Assembly: GCA_900079765.1 (NCBI GenBank)
Contig: LT599017.1
Span: forward strand, 682,001 to 746,000
Direction: 5' to 3'
From: an uncultured Eubacteriales bacterium
GTDB lineage: Bacteria; Bacillota; Clostridia; Oscillospirales; Oscillospiraceae
Length of the DNA stretch: 64,000 nt
Part shown: in pieces, positions 25,133 through 34,973 of the stretch
Position numbering within the stretch: the stretch's first letter is position 1
Layout of the letters: the number at the start of each line of letters is the position of its first letter
Position numbers and translations under genes: made by a program
The notes under the pieces: generated by a model
Seen by the model: only the letters and a program-made list of their open reading frames with translations
Database searches by the model: none
Told to the model about the DNA's origin: nothing

Positions 25133-25909
25133 ATGGGATTCGTCAAACTGGAGCAGCAGGGCAGCGTGGGGATTCTCACCATTGACCGGCCCGAGGCGCT
25201 CAACGCGCTCAACAGCCAGGTCCTTGCAGACCTGGATGCGACCCTGGACCAGATCGAGGCCAATGAGAGCATCTACGTAGTGATTCTCACCGGAGCCGGC
25301 CGCTCCTTCGTGGCGGGGGCCGACATCGCCGAGATGAAGGAATTTTCCTCCATCGACGGCAAGCGGTTCGGCGTCCGGGGCGGCAGCGTCTTCCTCAAGC
25401 TCGAAAACCTCTCCAAGCCCGTCATCGCCGCCATCAACGGCTTTGCCCTGGGCGGCGGGTGCGAGCTGGCGATGAGCTGCGATATTCGCCTCGCCAGCGA
25501 GAAGGCCAAGTTCGGGCAGCCTGAGGTGGGCCTGGGCATCACCCCCGGTTTCGGCGGCACTCAGCGCCTGCCCCGCATCGTGGGCGTCAGCAAAGCCATG
25601 GAGCTCATCCTCACCGGCAAGGTGATTGGCGCGTCTGAGGCCCAGACCATCGGCCTCGTCTCCTACGTCTACCCCCCCGAGGAGCTGATGGATAAGGCCC
25701 TTGAGCTGGCGAACGCCATCTGCCAGAACGCTCAGATTGCCGTTTGCGAGTCCAAGAAGTGCATCCGCATGGGTATGCAAACCGATATCGCCACCGGCTC
25801 CGCCTTTGAGGCCGAGGCCTTCGGCGTCACCTGCGGCACCGCGGACAAAAACGAGGGCATGGGCGCTTTCCTGGAGAAGAGAGCGGAGAAGCACTTCCAG
25901 AACAAATAA
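25133..25909 (+). CDS. crt: 3-hydroxybutyryl-CoA dehydratase (crotonase)
   Basis: The 258-residue enoyl-CoA hydratase-fold enzyme has VAGADIAEM at the oxyanion-hole region (about 64-72), GFALGGGCELAMSCD near 104 and the two catalytic Glu regions typical of crotonase (CELAMS and QPEVGLGITPGFGGTQ). It dehydrates 3-hydroxybutyryl-CoA to crotonyl-CoA in the cytoplasm. ATG 25133 follows AAGGAGG. First gene of the crt-hbd-bcd-etfB-etfA set; the specific role is inferred from that context because the fold alone has many substrates. Confidence 0.95.
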   Translation: MGFVKLEQQGSVGILTIDRPEALNALNSQVLADLDATLDQIEANESIYVVILTGAGRSFVAGADIAEMKEFSSIDGKRFGVRGGSVFLKLENLSKPVIAAINGFALGGGCELAMSCDIRLASEKAKFGQPEVGLGITPGFGGTQRLPRIVGVSKAMELILTGKVIGASEAQTIGLVSYVYPPEELMDKALELANAICQNAQIAVCESKKCIRMGMQTDIATGSAFEAEAFGVTCGTADKNEGMGAFLEKRAEKHFQNK

Positions 25910-25970
25910 CTTCTTGCCAATAAGGCGGGGGCAAGCCCCCGCCCGAAGTTTGGATCTGTGAACCCCTGTG

Positions 25971-25997
25971 GGGTGGGGGCCTGCCCACCCGTTTTTT
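25971..25997 (+). terminator. Internal terminator-like hairpin between crt and hbd
   Basis: GGGTGGG (25971-25977) pairs with CCCACCC (25984-25990) and is followed by GTTTTTT. A second perfect stem, GGCGGGGGC/GCCCCCGCC, lies at 25924-25943. No separate promoter for hbd is evident, so this likely lowers rather than abolishes downstream expression. Confidence 0.6.
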
Positions 25998-26026
25998 AAT
26001 CAGAAAATAAAAGTGGAGGTATATAT

Positions 26027-26875
26027 ATGAAAAAGGTCGTAGTCATCGGCGGCGGCACCATGGGTCTCGATATCGCGCAGGTCTTTGCCCGCAACGGGAT
26101 GGACGTTGTGGTCCGCGACATCTCCGACGCCCTCATCCAGGGCTCTGAGGCCCGGCTCAACAAGGGGCTGGACAAGCTGGTCGTCAAGGGCAAGCTGGAC
26201 GAGGCCGGCAAGGCCGCAATTACTGGGCACATCACCTTTACCACCGACATCAACCTGGCCGCCGACGCGGACCTCGTGGTCGAGGCTGCCGTGGAGAACC
26301 TGGAGGTCAAGAAGCTCATCTTCGCCGAGCTTGACACCATTTGTAAGCCCGAGACCATCCTGGCCTCCAACACCTCCTCCATCTCCATCACCGCCATTGC
26401 CTCAGCCACCAAGCGGGAAGACCGTTTCGTGGGCATGCACTTCTTCAACCCCGCCACCGTCATGAAACTGGTGGAGGTTATCCGCGGCGCCAAGACCTCC
26501 GACGAGACCTATCAGACCGTCCACGACCTCTCCGTGCAGATCGGCAAGGAGCCCGTTGAGGTGAGCGAGGCCCCCGGCTTTGTGGTCAACAAGGTGCTGG
26601 TGCCCATGATCAACGAGGGCATCGACCTGGTGTACACCGGCGTCGCCAGCGCGGAGGGTGTGGATAAGGCCATGAAACTGGGCGCCAACCACCCCATGGG
26701 CCCCCTGGAGCTGGGCGACCTCATCGGCCTGGACGTATGCCTTGCCATCATGGACACCCTCTTTGCCGAGACCCATGACCCCAAATACCGCGCCAGCCTG
26801 CTGCTCCGCAAGATGGTCCGCGCCGGATACCTGGGCCGCAAGACCGGCAAAGGTTTTTACGATTACCAGCGCTGA
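26027..26875 (+). CDS. hbd: 3-hydroxybutyryl-CoA dehydrogenase
   Basis: The 282-residue NAD(P)-dependent enzyme has the Rossmann loop [15 protein letters not shown] at 6-20, [12 protein letters not shown] near 117, the catalytic His in [16 protein letters not shown] near 138 and Glu in [19 protein letters not shown] near 180. It reduces acetoacetyl-CoA to 3-hydroxybutyryl-CoA. GGAGG precedes ATG 26027. It is second in the operon, whereas in C. acetobutylicum hbd is last; a terminator-like hairpin separates it from crt. Confidence 0.96.
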   Translation: MKKVVVIGGGTMGLDIAQVFARNGMDVVVRDISDALIQGSEARLNKGLDKLVVKGKLDEAGKAAITGHITFTTDINLAADADLVVEAAVENLEVKKLIFAELDTICKPETILASNTSSISITAIASATKREDRFVGMHFFNPATVMKLVEVIRGAKTSDETYQTVHDLSVQIGKEPVEVSEAPGFVVNKVLVPMINEGIDLVYTGVASAEGVDKAMKLGANHPMGPLELGDLIGLDVCLAIMDTLFAETHDPKYRASLLLRKMVRAGYLGRKTGKGFYDYQR

Positions 26876-26939
26876 GCCGCGAGGCGTGCCAAGCGTGACG
26901 ATGCAAATTGATTACATAGTTTAGGAGGAACGCAAGAAC

Positions 26940-28097
<1,158 letters not shown>

Positions 28098-28115
28098 GAG
28101 AGGGAGGGATACGAC

Positions 28116-28916
28116 ATGAAATACATTGTTTGCGTCAAGCAGGTGCCGGATACCTCCGGCGTGGTCGCCGTCAAGCCTGATGGCACCATGGACCGCGCGT
28201 CTATGGCCGCGATCACCAACCCCGATGATATGAACGCCGTGGAGGCCGCCCTCCAGCTTAAGGAGAAATCCGGCGGCAAGGTGGTCGTCATCTCCATGGG
28301 TCCCCCTCCCGCCGAGGGAATGCTCCGCGAGCTCCTGGCGATGGGCTGCGACGAGGCGGTACTGGTTTCCGCCCGTGAGTTTGGCGGCAGCGACACCTAC
28401 GCCACCTCTCAGATCCTGGCGGCCGCCATCAAAAAGGTGGGGCTGGAGAAGGACGACATCGTCTTCTGCGGCCGTCAGGCCATCGACGGAGACACCGCTC
28501 AGGTCGGCCCCCAGATCGCCGAGAAACTGGGCCTGCCCCAGGTCACCTATGTGGCCGACGTGAAGGCGGACGAGAGCGGCGTCACCGTCAAGCGCATGCT
28601 GGAGGACGGGTACATGACCCTCCGGGTCCAGACGCCGTGCCTCCTCACCTGCATCAAGGAGCTCAACCTCCCCCGGTACATGAGCGTACCCGGCATTATG
28701 GACTGCTACAACAAGCCTCTGGAGATCTACAACTACGAGACTCTGAAGGACGATCCCCTCGTTGAGCTGGACACCATCGGCCTCCAGGGCTCTCCTACCA
28801 ATGTGTACAAGTCCTTCTCCCCCCCGGTCAAGGGCACCAGCTTGATGCTGGAGGGGGCCGACAAGGCCGCCTGCGAGAAACTGGTCGCCCTCCTGGACCA
28901 GAAACACCTTGTCTAA
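28116..28916 (+). CDS. etfB: Electron transfer flavoprotein, beta subunit
   Basis: The 266-residue protein starts MKYIVCVKQVPDTSGVV, has NPDDMNAVEAAL near 38, FCGRQAIDGDTAQVGPQIAE near 123 and RVQTPCLLTC, all typical of EtfB. In bifurcating Etfs this subunit binds the FAD that accepts hydride from NADH; the sequence fits that branch, but the assignment is by context. GAGGGAGGG precedes ATG 28116. Confidence 0.96.
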   Translation: MKYIVCVKQVPDTSGVVAVKPDGTMDRASMAAITNPDDMNAVEAALQLKEKSGGKVVVISMGPPPAEGMLRELLAMGCDEAVLVSAREFGGSDTYATSQILAAAIKKVGLEKDDIVFCGRQAIDGDTAQVGPQIAEKLGLPQVTYVADVKADESGVTVKRMLEDGYMTLRVQTPCLLTCIKELNLPRYMSVPGIMDCYNKPLEIYNYETLKDDPLVELDTIGLQGSPTNVYKSFSPPVKGTSLMLEGADKAACEKLVALLDQKHLV

Positions 28917-28935
28917 GAGAGAGGAGAGAATAAAA

Positions 28936-30039
28936 ATGGCTTTTGATAGTAGAGACACCGCCGCCTTCAAGGGTGTATGGGTGTTCTGTGAGCAGCGCGA
29001 CGGCGTCATCATGTCCACCAGCTACCAGCTTCTCTCCGAGGGACGCAAGCTCGCCAACGACCTGGGGGCCGAGCTGTGCGGCGTGCTGTTGGGCAGCAAT
29101 CTGAACGAGGGCTTTGCCAAGTCGCTGGGTGCCTTCGGCGCGGACCGCGTGTACGTCTGCGACCACCCCCTCCTGAAGGACTACACCACCGACGGCTACG
29201 CCAAGGTCCTCTGCGACATCGTGGAGGAGAAGAAACCCGAGATCCTGCTCATCGGCGCGACTAACATCGGACGCGACCTGGGTCCCCGCTGCGCGGCCCG
29301 GCTCCACACCGGTCTTACCGCCGACTGCACCCACCTCGATGTGGACGTGGAGAAGTATAAAAGCTTCCTGAAAACCACCTCCACCATCGACGTGGATAAC
29401 ACGGTATTTGAGGAGAACACCAACCTCAAGATGACCCGCCCCGCCTTTGGCGGTCACCTGATGGCCACCATCATCTGCCCCCGGTTCCGTCCCCAGATGT
29501 CCACCGTTCGTCCCGGCGTCATGCAGACTCAGCCCTACGACGAAGCGGGTGCCGAAAAGACCGTCGTGGAGAAGTATGACGTGCAGCTCGACAAGAGCGA
29601 CATCCATGTGGACATTCTGGAGATCAAGAAAGCCGCCAAGAAGCTGGTGGACCTCATCGGGGCCGATGTGGTGGTCGCCGTGGGCCGCGGCATCAGCAAG
29701 GACCCCCAGGCCGGCATCGCCATGGCTCAGGACCTGGCCAACGCCCTGGGCGGTGTGGTGGGTGCGTCCCGCGCAGTGGTGGACGCGAGCTGGATCACCG
29801 CCGACCATCAGGTGGGCCAGACCGGTAAGACCGTCCACCCCCGCATCTACGTGGCCCTGGGCATCTCGGGTGCCATTCAGCACCGGGCCGGTATGCAGGA
29901 CAGCGAGTGCATCATCGCCGTCAACAAGAACGCCAGCGCCCCCATCTTCGAGGTGGCCACCTACGGCATCACCGGCGACCTCTTTAAGGTCACCCCCATG
30001 CTGACCGAGGCCATTAAGACCCTCTACGCCAGCCGGTAA
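28936..30039 (+). CDS. etfA: Electron transfer flavoprotein, alpha subunit
   Basis: The 367-residue protein has an N-terminal EtfA domain and the C-terminal FAD-binding part with VAVGRGISKDPQAG, ADHQVGQTGKTVHP, ALGISGAIQHRAGMQ and INxN-like AVNKNASAPIFEVA. ATG 28936 follows GAGAGGAGAG; an in-frame ATG nine codons upstream overlaps etfB and has no ribosome site. It passes electrons between EtfB and Bcd. Last gene of the operon, followed by a strong terminator. No thiolase gene for the first step is in the window. Confidence 0.96.
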   Translation: MAFDSRDTAAFKGVWVFCEQRDGVIMSTSYQLLSEGRKLANDLGAELCGVLLGSNLNEGFAKSLGAFGADRVYVCDHPLLKDYTTDGYAKVLCDIVEEKKPEILLIGATNIGRDLGPRCAARLHTGLTADCTHLDVDVEKYKSFLKTTSTIDVDNTVFEENTNLKMTRPAFGGHLMATIICPRFRPQMSTVRPGVMQTQPYDEAGAEKTVVEKYDVQLDKSDIHVDILEIKKAAKKLVDLIGADVVVAVGRGISKDPQAGIAMAQDLANALGGVVGASRAVVDASWITADHQVGQTGKTVHPRIYVALGISGAIQHRAGMQDSECIIAVNKNASAPIFEVATYGITGDLFKVTPMLTEAIKTLYASR

Positions 30040-30059
30040 TTCCGATCCAATAAAATTTT

Positions 30060-30099
30060 AACCCGGCCCCCGTCGTCAGAACGACGGGGGCCGGGTTTC
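30060..30099 (+). terminator. Intrinsic terminator of the butyrate operon
   Basis: AACCCGGCCCCCGTCGT pairs with ACGACGGGGGCCGGGTT, loop of four, then TTTCTGCTT. Confidence 0.9.
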
Positions 30100-30111
30100 T
30101 GCTTATAAAAA

Positions 30112-30152
30112 CCGTCCTCAAAGCTGTTTAAATGGAACAGCTTTGAGGACGA
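30112..30152. repeat. Second inverted repeat after the butyrate operon
   Basis: GTCCTCAAAGCTGTT (30114-30128) pairs perfectly with AACAGCTTTGAGGAC (30136-30150). It has no U tract and follows the terminator by 15 bases. Confidence 0.6.
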
Positions 30153-30179
30153 CGGTAGAGCACGGCGCGAAGTCGCTCG

Positions 30180-30425
30180 TCACCGCTTTGCCAGAATATC
30201 TTCCATCAGCGCGCTGCCGATGCCCCCGGCGGAGAAGACGGCCAGGGCCATGGCGGCGGTGTGCCCGGCGTAGCTATGAAGCAGGCTGCTGCTCACCGAG
30301 TAGTTCCCCGCCCATACCAGCACCACCAGCGCCGAACAGAGCATAGCGCAGGCGATCAGGGTGCAGCGGGTGAATATGTACCAGGACGGCTCCCGCATAC
30401 GGGAAAACCATGTTAAGAAAATCAC
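30180..30425 (-). CDS. Small two-helix membrane protein, unknown function
   Basis: The 81-residue protein has two hydrophobic segments (about 20-40: TLIACAMLCSALVVLVWAG; about 55-73: HTAAMALAVFSAGGIGSAL). GTG 30425 was chosen because GGAGGG lies seven bases upstream; an upstream TTG has none. It carries no motif I recognise. It is single, convergent with the butyrate operon, and could be a small membrane regulator. It may be confined to close relatives. Confidence 0.6.
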   Translation of the reverse strand: MIFLTWFSRMREPSWYIFTRCTLIACAMLCSALVVLVWAGNYSVSSSLLHSYAGHTAAMALAVFSAGGIGSALMEDILAKR

Positions 30426-30626
30426 GTCGAATCCCTCCAAAGGCTATGGTAACAAGGAAATCGACAAAAAACAAGGGATCAAAAACTGGGAATATGTAAT
30501 TATTTTCACAACAAAAAACGAGGAAAATCGACGAAATAATGCTGCACTCGTTGGCTCTTTCTTTTGAACTTTTGTCTGCTATTTACATAACAACCCCAGG
30601 GAGTCGAATCCTGCGGTAAAAATTTC

Positions 30627-30654
30627 TTGAAAAATATGGGAAATACAATATAAT
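30627..30654 (+). promoter_or_regulatory. Sigma-A promoter of the small gene at 30693
   Basis: TTGAAA (30627-30632), a 16-bp spacer and TATAAT (30649-30654), 39 bases before the ATG. Confidence 0.7.
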
Positions 30655-30692
30655 GTACCTGACATCGTATTTTCAAAGGAGGAGAACACAAA

Positions 30693-30971
30693 ATGCGGGA
30701 AATGTTTGTTGGCGCGCGCGACGAGCAGGGCGAGAACGGCGAGAACCTCAACTTCGGGTACTACATCCTAATTGGCGAGATGCCGGTCAGCGAAGGATTT
30801 GCCTGCGAAGCCTATGGTGTGAAGATCCTAGAGACCGGCCATCCGGATGAAGCGGTGTCGATCCCCAACATTACCATAAGCGCCGGCCGGATCGACGAAC
30901 TCATGGAGCTCCTCATCCGCAACTCAGTCGCCCCAGCCGGCTTGAGCGATACCGTAGCCGACTGGCTATAG
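30693..30971 (+). CDS. Small conserved-type protein, DUF6514-like
   Basis: The 92-residue acidic protein has a strong ribosome site (AAAGGAGGAGAAC) and its own promoter. YYILIGEMPV, YGVKILETG, ITISAGRIDELMELLIRNSV and PAGLSDTVADWL resemble the DUF6514 pattern of short Firmicutes proteins; I am not certain of that assignment. No membrane segment or catalytic motif is visible. Monocistronic. Confidence 0.75.
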   Translation: MREMFVGARDEQGENGENLNFGYYILIGEMPVSEGFACEAYGVKILETGHPDEAVSIPNITISAGRIDELMELLIRNSVAPAGLSDTVADWL

Positions 30972-31069
30972 GGTGCATCTAGAAGTTGCCGAAACACCGC
31001 CGGGGGTCTTTTATTACCATATATTCTGCCAATCCTCAGAGACACCCTGGCGCCCCTCCTTCCGCAAAA

Positions 31070-31115
31070 AAAGAAAGTCCCCCGGTTAGTGTGTGTACCG
31101 TGGGACTTTCTTTTT
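31070..31115. terminator. Bidirectional intrinsic terminator overlapping the 31114 gene stop
   Basis: AAGAAAGTCCC pairs with GGGACTTTCTT across a CGGT/ACCG extension; TTTTATTTT follows on the plus strand and the complement is A/T-rich. It serves both convergent genes. Confidence 0.8.
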
Positions 31116-32136
31116 ATTTTGCCAAGAGCGCGTTCCAATACTCTACGGAACCGACCCAAGCGGCGTTATTATCAGCGGTCTGCTCCATGGGGACGAGGCC
31201 CAGCTCATTCTTCAGAAACGTACCCAGCCAGGCGGAGAAAATTGCCGCGCCGTCCTGGTTGAGGTGCCAGCCGTCGTAGAGGTGTAGCGTGGGGTCTAGG
31301 CCGACCTCGGCGAAACTGTTGCTCAAGTTATAAAATTCCACCGTGGGGTCCAGCTCCGCCACGTCGGAGACCGCCTTGGCGTAGGTCGCGGGGGTGCATT
31401 GGGTATAGGTGGGGTTGATGGTCAGGATGGCCCGGATCCCGTTCTCTCGACAGAGAGAGAGCACCTGGCCCAGGTCGGCCAAGTTCTGCTGGTAGGTTTC
31501 CGCCGTGATGTCCCGGTCCGCCACCGTGGGGGCAAGGCCTACGTTCTCCAACACCTTGTCCACAGCGGTGTGGCCCTTCAAATCGTCCCGCTTGATGGGG
31601 GTGAGGGCCCGGGCGACGCCGCCGGGGGTAAGTTCCTTCCAGCGGTCATGGTAGAAGTAGAGGTCGAAGAGGAGGCCCAGCCGCAGGTCCTCCTCCGTCC
31701 CATGGGAAAAGATGGCTCCCAGCTTGTTGCGTGAGAAGGGCATGTAACCCACGTTCACCTGGGTGTAGTTCTGGTAGGGCTGGAAGAAAAGGCCGGTGGC
31801 CTCGATGACCACGGCCTGGGGCGTCTGGGTCTCCAGCGCCTCTTTCAGATACCAGTAGGTGAGGGCGAAGGTTTGCTCCGAGCCGCCCATGACGTATCCC
31901 GTGAGGCCGGAAGTCTTGTAGACCAGGGAGGGGTTGATGTCGCAGTAGGCGTAGGAGCTGCCCAGGTAGAGCACGTCGATGGAGTTTTCCGGCTCCCGCC
32001 GGTAGGCCGCCCATGTGGAGCCGTAGTCGGTGTGGGGAGGACGGAGGACCGCCGCCGCCAGTTGGACCAACAGGGCGGTAATGAGGAGGAACGCAGCGGC
32101 AAAGAGCAGCTCCTTGCGCCGGCGGTGTGTTTTCAT
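31114..32136 (-). CDS. Membrane-anchored SGNH-like protein paired with an MBOAT transferase
   Basis: The 340-residue protein has an N-terminal anchor (about 9-30: LLFAAAFLLITALLVQLAAA). A block-I-like motif DVLYLGSSYAYCDINP (residues 54-69) supplies the candidate Ser, and DGWHLNQDGA near residue 297 the Asp-His pair of an SGNH hydrolase. It resembles the DltD/AlgJ-type partners that accept acyl groups on the outside from an MBOAT protein. The mboat gene lies 17 bases upstream in the same leftward operon, which supports polysaccharide O-acetylation. The substrate is unknown. Confidence 0.8.
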   Translation of the reverse strand: MKTHRRRKELLFAAAFLLITALLVQLAAAVLRPPHTDYGSTWAAYRREPENSIDVLYLGSSYAYCDINPSLVYKTSGLTGYVMGGSEQTFALTYWYLKEALETQTPQAVVIEATGLFFQPYQNYTQVNVGYMPFSRNKLGAIFSHGTEEDLRLGLLFDLYFYHDRWKELTPGGVARALTPIKRDDLKGHTAVDKVLENVGLAPTVADRDITAETYQQNLADLGQVLSLCRENGIRAILTINPTYTQCTPATYAKAVSDVAELDPTVEFYNLSNSFAEVGLDPTLHLYDGWHLNQDGAAIFSAWLGTFLKNELGLVPMEQTADNNAAWVGSVEYWNALLAK

Positions 32137-32153
32137 GCCCTTTGCCTCCTTCC

Positions 32154-33602
32154 CTAAAATTTCACGTAGATGAACGACTGGGCGTCATACCCCGTGCCGT
32201 AACTGCCGAAGATGAGCACGGCGAACAGGAGGCACCAGAGCACCGCCCACCGGACGGGGCGGGGCAGGGCCAGATACCGACTCTCCAGGCTATGCCCCAG
32301 GGAGAGAAGGTCTACCCCCAACAGGAGGAGAATCCCGGCAGCGGCCGCCAGCAGCTCCCAGCGGTCAAGCCCCATGCTGGTGAACGCCCATAGGGGCCCC
32401 CGGACCATGCCGGAGAGGACGGAGAGGGCCTGGGTAAAGCTCCCTGCCTTGAAGAAGACCCAGGCTATGGTGGAGAGAATAAAGGTGAGAAGAACCTGAA
32501 GGAATACGGTGACGGGGCCGTCGCCGCTCAAATGGAGTGCGCCCCGGAGCTTGTTCCGCGAGGACTTGGTGAGGCCTCCGGCCACCTGGTAGAGGCCGTT
32601 CAACAGGCCCCAGAAGAGAAAGGTAAGGGCCGCGCCGTGCCACAGGCCGCTGACAGCGAAGACAATGAGCACGTTGAGGTACTTCCGCGCCGTTCCGCGC
32701 CGGGAACCGCCTAGGGGGAAGTAGAGATAGTCCCGGAACCAGGAGGACAGCGAGATATGCCACCGCCGCCAGAATTCCGCGATGGAGCGGGAGAAATAGG
32801 GTGTGCGGAAGTTTTCCATCAGGCGGAAACCCATGACCCGGGCGATGCCTACCGCCATGTCGGAGTAGGCGGAGAAGTCGCAGTAGATCTGGATGGAGAA
32901 GGCTACCGCCGCGCCCATGAGCTGGAGCGCGCCGAAATCCCCCGGCGCTTTGAACACCGTATCCACCAGGACGGCCAGCCGGTCTGCCAGCACCATCTTT
33001 TTGAACGCGCCCCAGAGGAAACGCAAAAGCCCTGCCCTGAGGTTGTCATAGTTAAAGCGGTGCTCCGCCTTGAACTGGGGCAAAAGATCCCCCGCCCGGC
33101 CGATGGGGCCGGAGATCAGCTGGGGAAAGAAGGAGAGGAACAGGGCGTGGAGCAGGAAATTTCGCTCCGCAGGAACCTTGCCCCGGTACACGTCGACCAC
33201 GTACCCCATGGCCTGGAAGATATAAAAGGAGATGCCCAGGGGAAGGATAAGGTCCAGTGCAGGGCTGGAGAACTGAAAACCCAGGACGCCCAGCGCCCGC
33301 CCGGTCAGCTGCAGGGCGAAATTCATGTACTTGAAGAGGAAGAGCAGACCGCCGTTTAGAATAAGACAAAGAGCCAGGGCCCCCCGGGTTTTCCGCCGCT
33401 CCAGCAGGAGGGCGGCGAGGTAAGTGGAGATAATGGCGAAGAGGAGGAACAGGAGGTACACGGGACGAGCGGATAGGTAGAAGAACCAGCTGGCCAGCAG
33501 GAGCCACGGGCTCTGTGCCCGGCGGGGCAGCAGGAGGAAGACCGCCGCCGCCACGAGGAAAAATCCGAAGAACTGGGGGGAGAGAAAGCTCAAGCATGCC
33601 AC
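32154..33602 (-). CDS. MBOAT-family O-acyltransferase (AlgI/DltB-like)
   Basis: The 482-residue membrane protein has about ten hydrophobic segments and MBOAT hallmarks: LPLGISFYIFQAMGYVVDVY (about 121-140), the amphipathic block FWRRWHISLSSWFRDYLYFP near 283 and the catalytic His in SGLWHGAALTFLFWG near 323. Family knowledge: it moves an acyl group across the membrane to an extracellular polymer. GTG 33602 opens the frame; TTG 33593 is an alternative with a better ribosome spacing and a more typical MBOAT beginning. It forms an operon with the SGNH-like gene. Confidence 0.9.
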   Translation of the reverse strand: MACLSFLSPQFFGFFLVAAAVFLLLPRRAQSPWLLLASWFFYLSARPVYLLFLLFAIISTYLAALLLERRKTRGALALCLILNGGLLFLFKYMNFALQLTGRALGVLGFQFSSPALDLILPLGISFYIFQAMGYVVDVYRGKVPAERNFLLHALFLSFFPQLISGPIGRAGDLLPQFKAEHRFNYDNLRAGLLRFLWGAFKKMVLADRLAVLVDTVFKAPGDFGALQLMGAAVAFSIQIYCDFSAYSDMAVGIARVMGFRLMENFRTPYFSRSIAEFWRRWHISLSSWFRDYLYFPLGGSRRGTARKYLNVLIVFAVSGLWHGAALTFLFWGLLNGLYQVAGGLTKSSRNKLRGALHLSGDGPVTVFLQVLLTFILSTIAWVFFKAGSFTQALSVLSGMVRGPLWAFTSMGLDRWELLAAAAGILLLLGVDLLSLGHSLESRYLALPRPVRWAVLWCLLFAVLIFGSYGTGYDAQSFIYVKF

Positions 33603-33773
33603 CGCCTTTCACTGGGATAGACAGCCATTATTGTAGAGGATTATGGCGGTAAAGTCAAATGAAAGGATTGTGGGGGGCGAAATTTCAGGGGAGGGGGGCA
33701 AAGGCGAGGTTGCCGGGAGCGGCGGCCCCACAGGGACGGGGGAGGACGGGGAAAAATTTTTCCTCCCAGGGCC

Positions 33774-33802
33774 TTGACAAAAGAGGCGGGAGGAGGTATA
33801 AT
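33774..33802 (+). promoter_or_regulatory. Consensus sigma-A promoter of cysK
   Basis: TTGACA (33774-33779), a 17-bp spacer and TATAAT (33797-33802): a perfect match. An inverted repeat AACCT-N7-AGGTT at 33809-33825 overlaps the start site and could be a repressor operator (CymR/Rrf2 type is a guess). Confidence 0.85.
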
Positions 33803-33835
33803 CCCTATAACCTATCCGAAAGGTTGGTAATAAAA

Positions 33836-33886
33836 ATGTACCACCATGGAATAGAATTCACCTGCCGATGTTGCCGCCACGTCTGA
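33836..33886 (+). CDS. Cysteine-rich leader peptide upstream of cysK
   Basis: A 16-codon frame, MYHHGIEFTCRCCRHV, lies in the 5' leader about 30 bases after the promoter. Three of its residues 10-13 are Cys. Translation stalling at scarce Cys-tRNA would couple cysK expression to cysteine supply, as in known Cys leader peptides. The start has only a weak AAAGG site. Confidence 0.6.
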   Translation: MYHHGIEFTCRCCRHV

Positions 33887-33925
33887 CAGCGGGATCAATT
33901 AAACAACATATTGGAGGTAAATATT

Positions 33926-34858
33926 ATGAGTAAAATTTATTCGTCCGCCGACCAGTTGATCGGCAAGACCCCTTTGCTGGAGCTGAAGCGCGTAGAGAAG
34001 GCGGAGGGCTTGGAGGCCCGGATCCTGGGCAAGCTGGAAAGCTTTAACGTGGGCGGGTCTGTAAAGGATCGGATCGCCAAGGCCATGATCGATGATGCTG
34101 AGGCCAAGGGGCTGCTGAAGCCCGGCTCAGTCATCATTGAGCCCACCTCGGGCAACACGGGCATCGGCCTCTCCTCTGTGGCGGCGGCCAGGGGCTACCG
34201 CATCATCATCGTCATGCCCGAGACCATGAGCGTGGAGCGCCGTCAGCTGATGAAGGCCTATGGCGCGGAACTGGTCCTCACCGAGGGGGCCAAGGGCATG
34301 AAGGGCGCCATCGCCAAGGCCGACGAGCTGGCGCAGGAGATCCCCGACAGCTTTATTCCCGGCCAGTTTGTCAACCCCGCCAACCCGGCCGTCCATAAGG
34401 CCACCACCGGCCCCGAGATCTGGGAGGACACCGACGGTAAGGTGGATATCCTGGTCGCGGGCGTGGGCACCGGCGGCACTGTCACCGGCGTAGGCGAGTA
34501 CCTGAAGAGCCAGAACCCTGACGTCAAGGTGGTGGCGGTGGAGCCCGCCGACTCCCCTGTGCTGAGCAAGGGGACCCCAGGCTCCCATAAGATCCAGGGC
34601 ATCGGCGCGGGCTTTGTGCCCGAGGTGCTCAACACCGGGGTCTATGACGAGATTATCACCGTCACCAACGACGACGCATTTGCCACCGGCAGGCTGGTGG
34701 GGCGCGCCGAGGGCGTGCTGGTGGGCATCTCCTCCGGCGCGGCGGTATGGGCTGCCATCCAGCTTGCCAAGCGCCCTGAAAACAAGGGCAAGAACATCGT
34801 CGTTGTTCTGCCCGACACCGGGGACCGCTACCTCTCCACCCCGCTCTTTGCAGAGTAA
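33926..34858 (+). CDS. cysK: Cysteine synthase (O-acetylserine sulfhydrylase A)
   Basis: The 310-residue PLP enzyme has the cofactor Lys47 in NVGGSVKDR (Val replaces the usual Pro), the phosphate and substrate loop [10 protein letters not shown] at 72-81, [12 protein letters not shown] near 180 and [11 protein letters not shown] near 268. It makes cysteine from O-acetylserine and sulfide in the cytoplasm. ATG 33926 follows TTGGAGG; the in-frame ATG five codons upstream lies before that site. It is transcribed from a consensus promoter with a Cys-rich leader peptide and has no serine acetyltransferase beside it. Confidence 0.97.
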   Translation: MSKIYSSADQLIGKTPLLELKRVEKAEGLEARILGKLESFNVGGSVKDRIAKAMIDDAEAKGLLKPGSVIIEPTSGNTGIGLSSVAAARGYRIIIVMPETMSVERRQLMKAYGAELVLTEGAKGMKGAIAKADELAQEIPDSFIPGQFVNPANPAVHKATTGPEIWEDTDGKVDILVAGVGTGGTVTGVGEYLKSQNPDVKVVAVEPADSPVLSKGTPGSHKIQGIGAGFVPEVLNTGVYDEIITVTNDDAFATGRLVGRAEGVLVGISSGAAVWAAIQLAKRPENKGKNIVVVLPDTGDRYLSTPLFAE

Positions 34859-34880
34859 AGCATAGCGTATATGCGACAAT

Positions 34881-34915
34881 AAGAGCCCCGTCCGGCACTG
34901 CCGGGCGGGGCTCTT
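34881..34915 (+). terminator. Intrinsic terminator after cysK
   Basis: AAGAGCCCCG pairs with CGGGGCTCTT, with CCGGC/GCCGG inside. Confidence 0.75.
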
Positions 34916-34927
34916 CAGCGGCACAAG

Positions 34928-34972
34928 AAAACAATGGGACGTAAGCGTTTGCTTACGTCCCATTGTTTTTTA
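34928..34972. terminator. Bidirectional intrinsic terminator
   Basis: A 19-bp perfect stem (AAAACAATGGGACGTAAGC and its complement, loop GTTT) with a T run on the plus side and an A run on the other. It lies one base before the rpiR-type stop codon. Confidence 0.85.
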
Positions 34973-34973
34973 G

